Source: Chitinophagales bacterium
GTDB taxonomy: Bacteria; Bacteroidota; Bacteroidia; Chitinophagales; Chitinophagaceae
NCBI GenBank assembly: GCA_017303415.1
Contig: JAFLBJ010000001.1
Span: 2,852,001 to 2,916,000 of the forward strand
Length of the DNA stretch: 64,000 nt
Reading direction: 5' to 3'
Numbering within the stretch: the first letter of the stretch is position 1; each line of letters starts with the position of its first letter. This document shows, in pieces, positions 53,629-62,549 of this stretch. Under the pieces are notes generated by a model. The model saw only the letters and a list, made by a program, of their open reading frames with translations. It had not been told where the DNA came from and did not search any database. Position numbers and translations under genes: made by a program.

Positions 53629-54069
53629 TCACTCCGAACTCAGTATATGATAATGCTTTTTCCCGGCTTCATTTAATTGTGGTATGCTCATTTTATCAGC
53701 CGCCTGGGCTTCGAACCAGACCATTTGAAAACGGGGTAAGGAGGTGAGTTCATTCTCGAGTAAAAATTTCATCTCCCCCGGGCCAAGGATCAACAGGGAA
53801 CTGACTTGTTCGATCTGACCAATAACCTCGCGGCAAAAATGGAGAAATTCCTGGTTATGTTTTTCCTGCGTCTGTGTTTGCTTGTTGCGCGTTTGTGCCC
53901 CTACCCGGGTCTTATTGGATGTTTCCCCTTCGAATCGTGTGCGTCTTCCCAGTCCAGACCGGAGGGTGATACAGGTGAAATGATCCTCCGCATCAAATTT
54001 TCCGATAAGGGCTTTTTTCTGATCTATCCAGATGACATAACGATTCAGGTCCGTATTCTTTGTAGGCAT
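53629..54069 (-). CDS. small protein of unknown function (eRF1/baeRF-like appearance)
   Basis: 146 residues. RYVIWIDQKKALIGKFDAEDHFTCI and LILGPGEMKFLLENEL resemble the strand patterns of bacterial release-factor-like (baeRF) proteins, but the match is weak. A polar Gln/Thr-rich stretch (QTRNKQTQTQEKHNQEF) lies in the middle. It is leftward, next to the octamer palindrome at 54189. Function not assigned. Confidence 0.6.
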   Translation of the reverse strand: MPTKNTDLNRYVIWIDQKKALIGKFDAEDHFTCITLRSGLGRRTRFEGETSNKTRVGAQTRNKQTQTQEKHNQEFLHFCREVIGQIEQVSSLLILGPGEMKFLLENELTSLPRFQMVWFEAQAADKMSIPQLNEAGKKHYHILSSE

Positions 54070-54188
54070 GGTAATCCGGTTTGAATCTGATGTGAAAGTA
54101 GACAGACCAGAACCAGCTTACAATGAGAACGGTCGGAGGAAATGCTGACCTTTCTCATTTTTGAGGATAACTTTAAGGTAGAGGGCTA

Positions 54189-54314
54189 CCACAGAGTCAC
54201 AGAGACACAGAGGAAAAAATACATTTTCCTAATTTAATGGCTTTGGGTTAAACAAACGCCAAACCAAAATATTGGAGGGAATTCCAGGCTCTCTGTGCCT
54301 CTGTGTCTCTGTGG
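54189..54314. repeat. octamer palindrome (CACAGAG type), empty copy
   Basis: The left arm (54189-54213) is CACAGAGT, CACAGAGA, CACAGAGG; the right arm (54291-54314) is the complement with one change. About 75 bp lie between. It is the same arm sequence that flanks the GxxExxY gene at 58538-59087, here with no gene inside. Confidence 0.85.
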
Positions 54315-54327
54315 TTATGCCTTTCTT

Positions 54328-55059
54328 TTAAAACCTGGTCTCGAGATAATGCGGCAACATGGCCTTCCAGGTTGGCCAATCATGTTTCCATTCTTTGCCC
54401 CAGATATCTAATTCATACCAGATCCCTTTTTCATACAAGATCCGGGCAAAGCGACCAGCACTGGTAGGGTCTTCATAATCGCCGCTACCGGAGAGGATAT
54501 GAATATGTCCACTGCGGCGGATCTGTTCCAGTATGCCGTGATCGGACAGGTTGGGCATATAGTGCATCGGGCTATTGAAGTACACGTCTTCATCAAAATG
54601 CCCCTTGGTATATTCAGTCAATTCATATACCCCACTCATCGCAATGACTCCGTTGATCAGGTCGGGACGTTTGAGAAAAAGGTTCATGCTGTGCAAGGCA
54701 CCAAAGGATGCCCCGCAGGTAATGATCGGTGTCTCGGGACTACTGGAATTTCGGATAAAGGGCACCACCTCGTTGTACACATAGTCGTTCCACTGCTTGT
54801 GGCGTACCACCTTATCATACGGGTGCATGTGATTATTCATCCAGCTTTCATTGTTGATGCTGTCAATGGAGTATATCTTAACCTTTCCGGCCTCCACCCA
54901 TGGCCGAACATGATCCATCAATTGAAAGCGCTCATACTCGAGGTAATCCGCGGATGCCGTGGGCACCAACAATAACGCGAAACCGTAATGCCCATAGGTT
55001 GCGATCGGCATTTCTTTGTTCAGGGAAGGGCTGTACCAGGAAGTCAATTCTCTTTGCAT
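54328..55059 (-). CDS. putative esterase (S-formylglutathione hydrolase / esterase D-like)
   Basis: 243 residues from ATG 55059. The alpha/beta hydrolase has the nucleophile elbow CGASFGALHS (Ser near 121). An acid lies in the SGDYEDPTSAG loop, and the final KHDWPTW region supplies His. It resembles esterase D-type proteins; the substrate is unknown. It is divergent from the receiver gene and 14 bp from the right arm of the octamer palindrome. Confidence 0.88.
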   Translation of the reverse strand: MQRELTSWYSPSLNKEMPIATYGHYGFALLLVPTASADYLEYERFQLMDHVRPWVEAGKVKIYSIDSINNESWMNNHMHPYDKVVRHKQWNDYVYNEVVPFIRNSSSPETPIITCGASFGALHSMNLFLKRPDLINGVIAMSGVYELTEYTKGHFDEDVYFNSPMHYMPNLSDHGILEQIRRSGHIHILSGSGDYEDPTSAGRFARILYEKGIWYELDIWGKEWKHDWPTWKAMLPHYLETRF

Positions 55060-55154
55060 GTTTTCCAATTTTCTGGGGGCGAAAATAGGGTTCTTTTTGA
55101 GGAGTAAGCAGCCCTGACCCCTCTTTCCCCTCCATCTGGCCTATAAAATAATAT

Positions 55155-55341
55155 TGTAAAAATACTTGGTAATATTCACGAGTGTTTCTACTTTTGTATT
55201 TCAGTATTTTTACTGCTTAGAATCGATTTCCATCCCCTTGCTTTCTACCCTTAAGTGACCCAATCACCTTTAAAAACCTAATTTTCAATCCTTTATTCTT
55301 AGTAAAAATACTAACTGAATTTAGGTAGAAATACGTATTTC
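55155..55341 (+). promoter_or_regulatory. promoter with repeated GTAAAAATACT sites upstream of the receiver gene
   Basis: The 11-mer GTAAAAATACT occurs exactly at 55155-55165 and 55302-55312. Its exact complement is at 55202-55212. A one-mismatch copy with a GAAATACGTATTTC palindrome lies at 55325-55341. TTG (55165-55167) and TACTTTTG (55188-55195) form a promoter at a 20-bp spacing. Sites 1 and 2 would flank it, so they are good candidates for operators; sites 3 and 4 would lie in the 5' leader. Confidence 0.6.
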
Positions 55342-55411
55342 TCATTGCAATTTGCAACCTGGAAGTTCCAGACAGAGTCTTGAAAAGCAGGCGCTGTTAG
55401 AATGGCCTACA

Positions 55412-55837
55412 ATGAATGTAAGAATGGAAAAAAACCTCATCCGTATCATTCTGGTCGAAGACCATGAAATGGTTCGGGCTTCGCTGAAACAACTGTTTAA
55501 AGATATCCGCCATATTGAAGTGGTGGCTGATTGTAGCAACGGATTGGATGCCATAGACCTGGCTTCCGAATTAAAACCGCATGTTGTTCTGGTCGATGTC
55601 AATATGACCCCGATCGATGGGTTTGAGACCTCCCGCCGTCTCCTGGATAGCGAACCCGCTGTCCGGGTGATCGGCCTTTCCATGAATACCCACCCCCATT
55701 ATGCCCAACGTATGTTAGACAACGGTGCCAGGGGTTATGTGACCAAAAGTTCACCCTTTGCGGAGATACTCCGGGCCATCGAAGAAGTACATGAAGGGAT
55801 CGTCTATATCTGTGAGGAGGTCAGGAAGAAGATGTAA
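55412..55837 (+). CDS. receiver-only response regulator
   Basis: 141 residues from ATG 55412 (55424 is an alternative). A complete receiver domain has E16-D17 (IILVEDHEM), phospho-acceptor D62 in VLVDVNMTPIDG, S90 in VIGLSMN, and K112 in GYVTKSS. The chain ends at about 140 residues without an output domain. The NarL-like body lacks its LuxR-type helix-turn-helix. It may act through protein contacts, like CheY or Spo0F. The histidine kinase is not in view. valS follows 14 bp later, so the two may share a transcript. Confidence 0.88.
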   Translation: MNVRMEKNLIRIILVEDHEMVRASLKQLFKDIRHIEVVADCSNGLDAIDLASELKPHVVLVDVNMTPIDGFETSRRLLDSEPAVRVIGLSMNTHPHYAQRMLDNGARGYVTKSSPFAEILRAIEEVHEGIVYICEEVRKKM

Positions 55838-55851
55838 ATTTGCCGCTCATT

Positions 55852-58533
55852 ATGGAACTGAGCAAAAACTTTGAACCAGGGACCACGGAAACCAAATGGA
55901 CCTCCCACTGGAAAAAAAAGAAATATTTTGAAAGTCACCCCGACAACCGGCCCCCTTTTACGGTGGTCATCCCCCCTCCCAATGTTACCGGTGTGCTCCA
56001 TATGGGCCACACCCTCAATGAAACGGTACAGGATATCCTGATCCGTCGTGCGCGGATGAGTGGATTCAATGCCTGCTGGGTTCCCGGAAGTGATCACGCC
56101 TCCATCGCCACGGAAGCGAAAGTGGTGCAAATGCTTGAAAAGGAAAAAGGGATCAAAAAAGCCGACCTGAGCCGTGAGGAATTCCTTCGCTACGCTTTTG
56201 AATGGAAAGAAAAATATGGTGGAATCATCTATAATCAGATCGAGCGACTGGGATGTAGTGTAGATTGGAACCGGGTGAACTTCACCATGGATGATCATTA
56301 CTACAAAGCGGTGATCGAGATTTTTATCAACCTGTATGAAAAAGGATTGATCTATCGCGGCGCCCGTATGATCAACTGGGACCCCGAAGCCAAAACAGCC
56401 CTGAGTGATGAAGAAGTGGAATACAAGGATATCACCGGTAAGCTGTATTATGTAAAATATTATGTAACAGACAACCCCTCATCAACCAACACAGATCCGT
56501 CGTCAGAATATATAACCGTTGCCACCCAACGCCCGGAAACCATTATGGGGGATACTGCAGTTTGTGTGAATCCCAATGACCCGCGCTATACCCACCTGAA
56601 GGGAAAATATGTGATCGTACCGCTTATTAACAAACCCGTACCGATCATTTATGATGAATACGTATCGCTTGATTTTGGAACCGGCGCCCTTAAGGTTACC
56701 CCGGCCCATGATATCAATGACTATAACCTCGGATTGAAATTCAATCTCCCGGTTATTGACACATTGAATGAGGATGGTACACTGAGCGAAGCGGCCCAGG
56801 TATTTGTAGGCATGGACCGTTTCAAGGCACGTAAAGCGGCGGTGGAAAAATTAAAGATTGACGGCCTGCTGGTAAAGGAAGAAGAGTACAGCACCCGCAT
56901 GGGGTATTCGCAACGTACCAATGCCGTGGTGGAGCCCCGGATCTCTACCCAATGGTTTGTGAAGATGAAAGAATTGGCCGAGCCGGCCCTTAAGGAAGTA
57001 TTGGAAGGACGTATTCGCATTCATCCAGGTGAGAAATTCCTGGCCACCTACAAATATTGGTTGGAAAATGTAAAAGACTGGTGTATCAGCCGGCAACTCT
57101 GGTGGGGTCAACAGATCCCTGCCTGGTACACCCCAACCGGTGAATTTGCCGTTGCCGCCACCCGTGAAGAAGCCTTCGCGAAATTGACGAGCATACATGG
57201 TTCACGTTTCACGATTCAGGATCTCACCCAGGATCCTGACGTCATGGACACCTGGTTCTCCTCCTGGCTTTGGCCCATTGAGGTATTCAATGGCATCACC
57301 GAGCCGGGCAATAAAGAAATCAACTATTACTACCCCACCTCGGTATTGGTTACCGGACAGGATATCATCTTCTTCTGGGTTGCGCGTATGATCATGGCCG
57401 GAATGGAATTTAAACAACAGAAACCTTTCCATGATGTGTATTTCACCGGCATGGTAAGGGACAAACAAGGCCGGAAAATGAGTAAGAGCCTTGGGAATTC
57501 CCCCGACCTGTTGGAACTCATCGATCGCTATGGCGCCGATGCCGTACGGTTTGGGATCATGATTTCCTCCCCTGCAGGTAACGACCTGCTGTTTGACGAA
57601 TCTACACTGGAACAGGGTCGTAATTTTAATAACAAGATCTGGAATGCACTTAAGTTGGTAAGGATGTGGGGACAGAATACTGTTGCATCCACAGAAACGG
57701 AAAACGATTTCGCCGTAACCTGGTTTGAACAGCGACTTCGCCAGGCAGAAATGGAAGTGAGCGAATTAATGAAGGACTTCCGCCTGAGCGAAGCCCTTAA
57801 AACCATCTACTCCTTAATATGGAATGACTTCTGTAGCTGGTACCTTGAATGGGCCAAACCTGCCTATGGCCAACCTATTTCCGAAAAAACCTACCGGAAG
57901 ACAATCCAGTATTTTGAACAATTACTCCATTTGCTGCATCCCTATATGCCATTTGTAACTGAGGAGATTTATCACCTATTACAGGACCAATCGGATGACC
58001 TTTGTGTTAAACAATACAGCCAGAAACAAGATTTCGATAATTTAGTAGTACAAATTGGCCAATTTCTCAAGGATGATATTTCTCAAATTCGAGACGCCAG
58101 AAACAAATCAGGCATTAAACCATCCGAACCTATTCCTTTTGATATGAATGCTACTTCATGGAGAATATATGGCAAATACATAAAGGATATTATCCATATT
58201 TTAGAGAAACAATGTAATATTAAAATTGATCAATCAATTTCGCTGCCAGATAACATAGGTGAAACAATAAAAAACCAAATTGTAGTAGTTTCATCCGATC
58301 GCAAATTCTTTCTTGTACCGACGACAACTGTAAGTACAGAAAATCAAAAGCAAGAATTAGAAAAAAACCTATCCTATTTAATAGAATTTCTGGCTTTGAC
58401 TGAAAAGAAATTAAATAACCAAAAATTTATTTCAAACGCTAAACCAGAAGTGATTGAACTTGAAAAAAAGAAAAAAGCAGATACAGAAGACAAAATCAGG
58501 ACAATAAAAGATACCTTGAAGACCATGAATTGA
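55852..58533 (+). CDS. valS: valine--tRNA ligase
   Basis: 893 residues from ATG 55852. Class I signature HMGH at 50-53 (VLHMGHTLNE) and KMSKS at about 542-546 (GRKMSKSLGNSP). The editing domain lies between them, and a C-terminal coiled coil (LEKNLSYLIEFLALTEKKLNNQKFI) is present. It charges tRNA-Val. Between editing and catalytic parts, residues about 451-458 (HGSRFTIQ) come from CACG-type heptamer repeat DNA at 57201-57221, an in-frame insertion at a variable place in the protein. It lies 6 bp upstream of the repeat-flanked nuclease element. Confidence 0.96.
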   Translation: MELSKNFEPGTTETKWTSHWKKKKYFESHPDNRPPFTVVIPPPNVTGVLHMGHTLNETVQDILIRRARMSGFNACWVPGSDHASIATEAKVVQMLEKEKGIKKADLSREEFLRYAFEWKEKYGGIIYNQIERLGCSVDWNRVNFTMDDHYYKAVIEIFINLYEKGLIYRGARMINWDPEAKTALSDEEVEYKDITGKLYYVKYYVTDNPSSTNTDPSSEYITVATQRPETIMGDTAVCVNPNDPRYTHLKGKYVIVPLINKPVPIIYDEYVSLDFGTGALKVTPAHDINDYNLGLKFNLPVIDTLNEDGTLSEAAQVFVGMDRFKARKAAVEKLKIDGLLVKEEEYSTRMGYSQRTNAVVEPRISTQWFVKMKELAEPALKEVLEGRIRIHPGEKFLATYKYWLENVKDWCISRQLWWGQQIPAWYTPTGEFAVAATREEAFAKLTSIHGSRFTIQDLTQDPDVMDTWFSSWLWPIEVFNGITEPGNKEINYYYPTSVLVTGQDIIFFWVARMIMAGMEFKQQKPFHDVYFTGMVRDKQGRKMSKSLGNSPDLLELIDRYGADAVRFGIMISSPAGNDLLFDESTLEQGRNFNNKIWNALKLVRMWGQNTVASTETENDFAVTWFEQRLRQAEMEVSELMKDFRLSEALKTIYSLIWNDFCSWYLEWAKPAYGQPISEKTYRKTIQYFEQLLHLLHPYMPFVTEEIYHLLQDQSDDLCVKQYSQKQDFDNLVVQIGQFLKDDISQIRDARNKSGIKPSEPIPFDMNATSWRIYGKYIKDIIHILEKQCNIKIDQSISLPDNIGETIKNQIVVVSSDRKFFLVPTTTVSTENQKQELEKNLSYLIEFLALTEKKLNNQKFISNAKPEVIELEKKKKADTEDKIRTIKDTLKTMN
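57201..57221. repeat. heptamer repeat inside valS coding sequence
   Basis: TTCACGT, TTCACGA, TTCAGGA: 7-mers of the same CACG class as the array at 48183-48249, here 21 bp in frame inside valS. Twenty-one bases equal seven codons, so the reading frame is kept. Confidence 0.55.
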
Positions 58534-58537
58534 TTTA

Positions 58538-59087
58538 AACCACAGAGGCACAGAGACACAGAGGATTTTGAGGTTTTCACCATTGCCACATCAGAAAAAT
58601 AACATATTCTGATGTGGTTTTTTTATTTAATTGTATTTCTTCATCTATTAGCTTTAGAAATAAAATGGAACTGGAAGAATACAATTGGATTACAAAAATA
58701 ATCATAGACTGCTGTTTCCACATACATAAAGAATTAGGGCCTGGATTATTAGAAAGCGTATACCAGAAATGCCTTGCGTTGGAATTAAGAGAAAGGGAGT
58801 TAGATTTTCAGGAACAAGTTAAACTACCCGTCATATACAAAGGTCAAAATATTGGCCTGGAATTCAGGCTTGATTTTATCGTTGAAGAAGCAATTATAAT
58901 CGAATTAAAATCTGTCGATACTATTCATCCCATTCACCAAGCCCAGATAATAAACTATTTAAAAATATCAAATTTGCCAGTAGGTTTACTTATCAATTTC
59001 AATGTCCCATTAATAAAAAATGGCATAAAACGTTTCATTAACAATACCCATTAAAAATATCCTCTGTGTCTCTGTGCCTCTGTGGTT
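58538..59087. mobile_element. putative mobile element: GxxExxY nuclease gene within 29-bp perfect inverted repeats
   Basis: Left 58538-58566 and right 59059-59087 are exact reverse complements over 29 bp, each containing the octamers CACAGAGG, CACAGAGA, CACAGAGG. The single gene inside fills the space. Length is about 550 bp. No clear target-site duplication was found. The empty relative at 54189-54314 has the same arms. The inserted gene is of the GxxExxY (PD-(D/E)XK-like) family. Confidence 0.72.
58665..59054 (+). CDS. GxxExxY family protein (PD-(D/E)XK nuclease-like)
   Basis: 129 residues from ATG 58665 (frame from 58614 extends into repeat). The signature GPGLLESVYQKCL gives G-L-L-E-S-V-Y. 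The nuclease-like catalytic part is FRLDFIVEEAIIIELKS (D ... ExK), followed by HQAQIINYLKISNLPVGLLINF. Members are small, widespread and uncharacterised; the fold suggests DNA cleavage. Here the stop lies 4 bp before the right inverted repeat, suggesting the gene and repeats move or spread as one unit. Confidence 0.9.
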   Translation: MELEEYNWITKIIIDCCFHIHKELGPGLLESVYQKCLALELRERELDFQEQVKLPVIYKGQNIGLEFRLDFIVEEAIIIELKSVDTIHPIHQAQIINYLKISNLPVGLLINFNVPLIKNGIKRFINNTH

Positions 59088-59095
59088 AAAAAAGT

Positions 59096-61921
59096 CTACC
59101 TGGGTATAATCGCCACAGGCAAAATTATTTCAAACCAATTATCTCCTGCCCTGCGTTGCAAGAACAGATCATCATCCAACAGATGATTGATCCGGAAACC
59201 AAAGGTCAGCTCATATTGATTCCACCATTTGGTGTCAAAAAAGAACTCTGCGCCGACGCTTCGAAGATCCCTGGATAGTAATTTATTATTGGAAAAAACG
59301 CGTTGAAGGTCATAAAACCCATTCCCCCGAATACGCTGGATGTAGACAATGTTCCCAACCCCCCAATCCGGGAGAAGTAAAGGAAGGTGATAGTTAACGG
59401 ATATCTTCCACATCCGCGAAAAATAATAATCGGTAAATCCCCTGGCCCCGGCGAGACGGTTAGCAAAGAGTGCCCGGCTAGTATCCCGCTGCTGAAAAAT
59501 TCCGGAAAGAACGATCGAATGATTTTGCAGAAGCCCGGGCAGATAAATGTTTCCATTGGCTAAGAACTGATACCCCTCAAATTTGGTAACTGCATGGCGA
59601 TGCTGTACCTGGGCATTGTATCCAAACCGCGGGAATATATGCTGACGTGCCTGTTGCACCTGCTGGCTCCAACTGATAAAGTGTTGGAGATAGGTAAAAC
59701 TATTAGTGGTAAAATTATTTTTATTGGGCCCTGTGTTAAACTCATTACGCAGAAAATAATTGGTCCCGAAATTCAGGAAATTGAAAAATCGTCCTCTGGT
59801 CAGGTTCAAAGGGATATTAAACCCTATACGTGTATCCAACTGGTTCCATTGCCGAAGCTGGCTGTTCACCGAATCCTGCCGGGCAAACGTTAATTGGGTT
59901 CCCACACTCAGGTATGGAAACCAACCCCCAAATGTCTCCGTGATTCCCAGGGCATGGGTCTTTTCATTTTGGTTATAGAGATAATACCATTCTGACTCAA
60001 GCGTGTTCAAAACATTATTACCATATAATGAAAAACGGAATTCCGGGTCTTCATAATAAGGCCTCCAGCTATGGAAATTCAACAACCGGGTAGCCTGTTT
60101 GTATTTTGTTTCTGAAAAACGGGTAGCCAGGGTCTCCTGTAAGAATCCGGTGCGTCCATCCAAAGTTCCGCCAACAGGAAATCGTAAAAGGGGCAATTGA
60201 TCCTCCATCAGATAGAAAGGTTTTGAACCTTTCTCCACGGCCTGTTTCACCAACTGATAACCTTCGGCTGTAAACCGGGAATAGACAACCGAATCCTCTC
60301 TGGCATTCACAAAATAATATCCTCCCCCACCCTGTGTTATGATCCTGAGTTCTTTGGAATCAAGTGAAACAGAGAATACATCATCATTACCCTGGTAAGA
60401 GGCTGTAAAATAAACCTGATTATTGTTGACCTGAGGATATCCGATCACCGAATAGGTAGGAGGCGTAACCCAATCCAAATCTCCCGAGGATAGGGTAAAA
60501 CGTCCCAGGGCCATTCGCCCATCGGGTAAGCGCACGGCCGTTACCAGTTGATCATCATTGATAAATTTTGGATCGGTAAATACATATTGTCCGGTATTGG
60601 GCAATTCCCGGGTTAATTTTCCATCCGAAGCGGACAATAAATGAAGGGCATTGGTTCCTTCAGCGGTCATCTGAACGGCGACCACTGTAGCGCCATCTGG
60701 CGAAATATCAGGTGTAAAATATTTGGATTTCTTCGTGAGTACTTTTTGTTTACCCGTTTCAATATCCAGTAAGCGCAATTCACTATAGTCACGCCAGCCC
60801 CAACGCACAGCTGGCTGGTATGCAGCATATACGATCTTCCCATTACGATAACTGAATTGGTCATCCAGGGAAATATCCCTGGTCCGGACCTTTTTGGGTA
60901 ACCCACGCTGATGCACATAAAATGCCGGTCTGTGCCGATAGGTTGTCCGTAAAAAGATCAGTGAGTCATCCCCTGCCTGGTAAGGAAAGAGATCATTCTG
61001 CAGATATCTTTTATTGACCGGCAACACATTCACCTGCCCTTGCTCGGGAACTGTTGCCTGTATCTCCTTATAATAATCAAAGGCTTCGCGGGTAAAGGTT
61101 TTATAATCCACCCCGGCATGGGTCTTGATCGCTTTTTGGAATGGATAGAACAATCCCTTGAAGGCACTGGCGTCGTTGGTCACTTTCGACCAGAAGGATG
61201 GGCCGTATTTACTACGGCCATAGTTGACCAGCAGATAACCCAGGGGATAATGGGAAGGGACAAAATCTTTCAGGGAACCATTGCGCAATTTCATCCAACT
61301 GTATTTCTTTCCTTCATTCCAGAGAACCTGGTATTGGTTGAGGAAAAAAGGAAGACGACCCCGACCTTGCAAGGACAGGCGGGTTTCATTATAAACCGCA
61401 TCCCCTTCATAGAACCAGTCGGGAATGGATGCATTGATAGCTACTGCCAGCCCCTCTTCACCAAAAAGGGTATGCATGAGTTTGCTGGCTCCGTTACGAA
61501 AATTATTGAACTGCTGAACATGCCGGTATTCGTGAATGGTGAGGGCATCGACCCAGTTCAGGCTTCCCAGTTCAAAGTTATTCAGGGAAGGCGTCAGGTA
61601 AAATTCACTGCGAAAAGGACCTAGGCCTACATACCCATTAGAGATGGTGGTTTGATTCTGAAGCACCACATCCACTTTAAAGAGTTTCTTACCCAGAGCA
61701 GAAACGCTATCCCTTGCCATGGCATGAATAAACGAGGCTGCACGCTGAGCCCTTGCCTCCTGCCCGTACGGAAAAATCACCCGAACCGTATCCGTATTGA
61801 TCTGTTTCCATTTGTGCGAAGGCGGATTGCCACCGAATTCCTGTGCCGAGGAAGTCAGAGAAAATAAGAAATTAGAAACGAGAAATAAGAAATAAAGAAG
61901 GGAAATTTTGAAAGGGCGCAT
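59096..61921 (-). CDS. exported gluzincin-like protein with propeller and barrel-like regions
   Basis: About 941 residues from ATG 61921. The signal peptide (MRPFKISLLYFLFLVSNFLFSLTSSAQ, split between positions 61921 and about 61841) is partly encoded by AGAAATA-type heptamers. The N-terminal 300 residues contain HEYRH in LTIHEYRHVQQFNN, a zinc-peptidase HExxH, followed by a downstream Glu in DWFYEGDAVYNE. The middle (about 330-600) has TolB/propeller-like repeats (SPDGATVVAVQM, LNFH). The C-terminus (about 620-941) is beta-strand rich, like an outer-membrane barrel. An envelope-located protease or assembly factor is likely. Confidence 0.78.
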   Translation of the reverse strand: MRPFKISLLYFLFLVSNFLFSLTSSAQEFGGNPPSHKWKQINTDTVRVIFPYGQEARAQRAASFIHAMARDSVSALGKKLFKVDVVLQNQTTISNGYVGLGPFRSEFYLTPSLNNFELGSLNWVDALTIHEYRHVQQFNNFRNGASKLMHTLFGEEGLAVAINASIPDWFYEGDAVYNETRLSLQGRGRLPFFLNQYQVLWNEGKKYSWMKLRNGSLKDFVPSHYPLGYLLVNYGRSKYGPSFWSKVTNDASAFKGLFYPFQKAIKTHAGVDYKTFTREAFDYYKEIQATVPEQGQVNVLPVNKRYLQNDLFPYQAGDDSLIFLRTTYRHRPAFYVHQRGLPKKVRTRDISLDDQFSYRNGKIVYAAYQPAVRWGWRDYSELRLLDIETGKQKVLTKKSKYFTPDISPDGATVVAVQMTAEGTNALHLLSASDGKLTRELPNTGQYVFTDPKFINDDQLVTAVRLPDGRMALGRFTLSSGDLDWVTPPTYSVIGYPQVNNNQVYFTASYQGNDDVFSVSLDSKELRIITQGGGGYYFVNAREDSVVYSRFTAEGYQLVKQAVEKGSKPFYLMEDQLPLLRFPVGGTLDGRTGFLQETLATRFSETKYKQATRLLNFHSWRPYYEDPEFRFSLYGNNVLNTLESEWYYLYNQNEKTHALGITETFGGWFPYLSVGTQLTFARQDSVNSQLRQWNQLDTRIGFNIPLNLTRGRFFNFLNFGTNYFLRNEFNTGPNKNNFTTNSFTYLQHFISWSQQVQQARQHIFPRFGYNAQVQHRHAVTKFEGYQFLANGNIYLPGLLQNHSIVLSGIFQQRDTSRALFANRLAGARGFTDYYFSRMWKISVNYHLPLLLPDWGVGNIVYIQRIRGNGFYDLQRVFSNNKLLSRDLRSVGAEFFFDTKWWNQYELTFGFRINHLLDDDLFLQRRAGDNWFEIILPVAIIPR

Positions 61922-61973
61922 GCCGGCAAGTTTATGGAGTAATTTACAAAATAATAGCGGTAATTTTATACTC

Positions 61974-62549
61974 ATGCAAAACGAATTTCTTATTTCCGCC
62001 AGGAAGCAATTTGCTTTTTACAAACAGCTGGGCGAAAAAACCTTTGACCAGCTGAAAGATGAGCATTTGTTTCACCAATTTAATGAAGACAGCAATAGTG
62101 TGGCCACGATCGTTAAACATTTATGGGGCAATATGCTATCCCGTTGGACAGATTTTCTTCATTCCGATGGAGAAAAGGAATGGCGTGACCGCGAAGGGGA
62201 GTTTGAAACACCGGTCAGTTCCCGTCAGGAAATGATGGAAAAATGGACTGAGGGTTGGGATCGTCTGTTTCAGGCGCTGGAAAGCTTGCAGCCTGAGGAT
62301 CTTGACAAAATTATTTACATCCGTAACCAGGGACATTCCGTAATGGAAACCATACTCCGCCAATTGGCCCACTACTCCTATCATGTGGGGCAGATCGTTT
62401 TTGTTGGTAAAATGCTTGCCGAAAATGGATGGACCTCCCTGTCCATTCCGCGCGGAGAATCGGCGAACTATAATAAAGACAAATTTTCCCAGCCCCGGAG
62501 CAGGACGCATTTTACCGATGAATTTTTGAAAGGAGAAAAAGAGAAATGA
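61974..62549 (+). CDS. DinB/DUF1572 family protein
   Basis: 191 residues from ATG 61974. Four-helix DinB-like bundle: SVATIVKHLWGNMLSRWTDFL carries the first metal-ligand His, and METILRQLAHYSYHVGQIVFVGKML holds further His residues. These small metalloproteins include thiol transferases and DNA-damage-induced proteins; activity here is unknown. Its stop overlaps the nhaA start by 4 bp (ATGA), so the two are coupled. Confidence 0.9.
   Translation: MQNEFLISARKQFAFYKQLGEKTFDQLKDEHLFHQFNEDSNSVATIVKHLWGNMLSRWTDFLHSDGEKEWRDREGEFETPVSSRQEMMEKWTEGWDRLFQALESLQPEDLDKIIYIRNQGHSVMETILRQLAHYSYHVGQIVFVGKMLAENGWTSLSIPRGESANYNKDKFSQPRSRTHFTDEFLKGEKEK

Noticed and set aside
58538-59087. Ordinary convergent terminator explanation for the CACAGAG repeats
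   Set aside because: The perfect 29-bp arms are 490 bp apart and enclose a gene, which is not terminator geometry.
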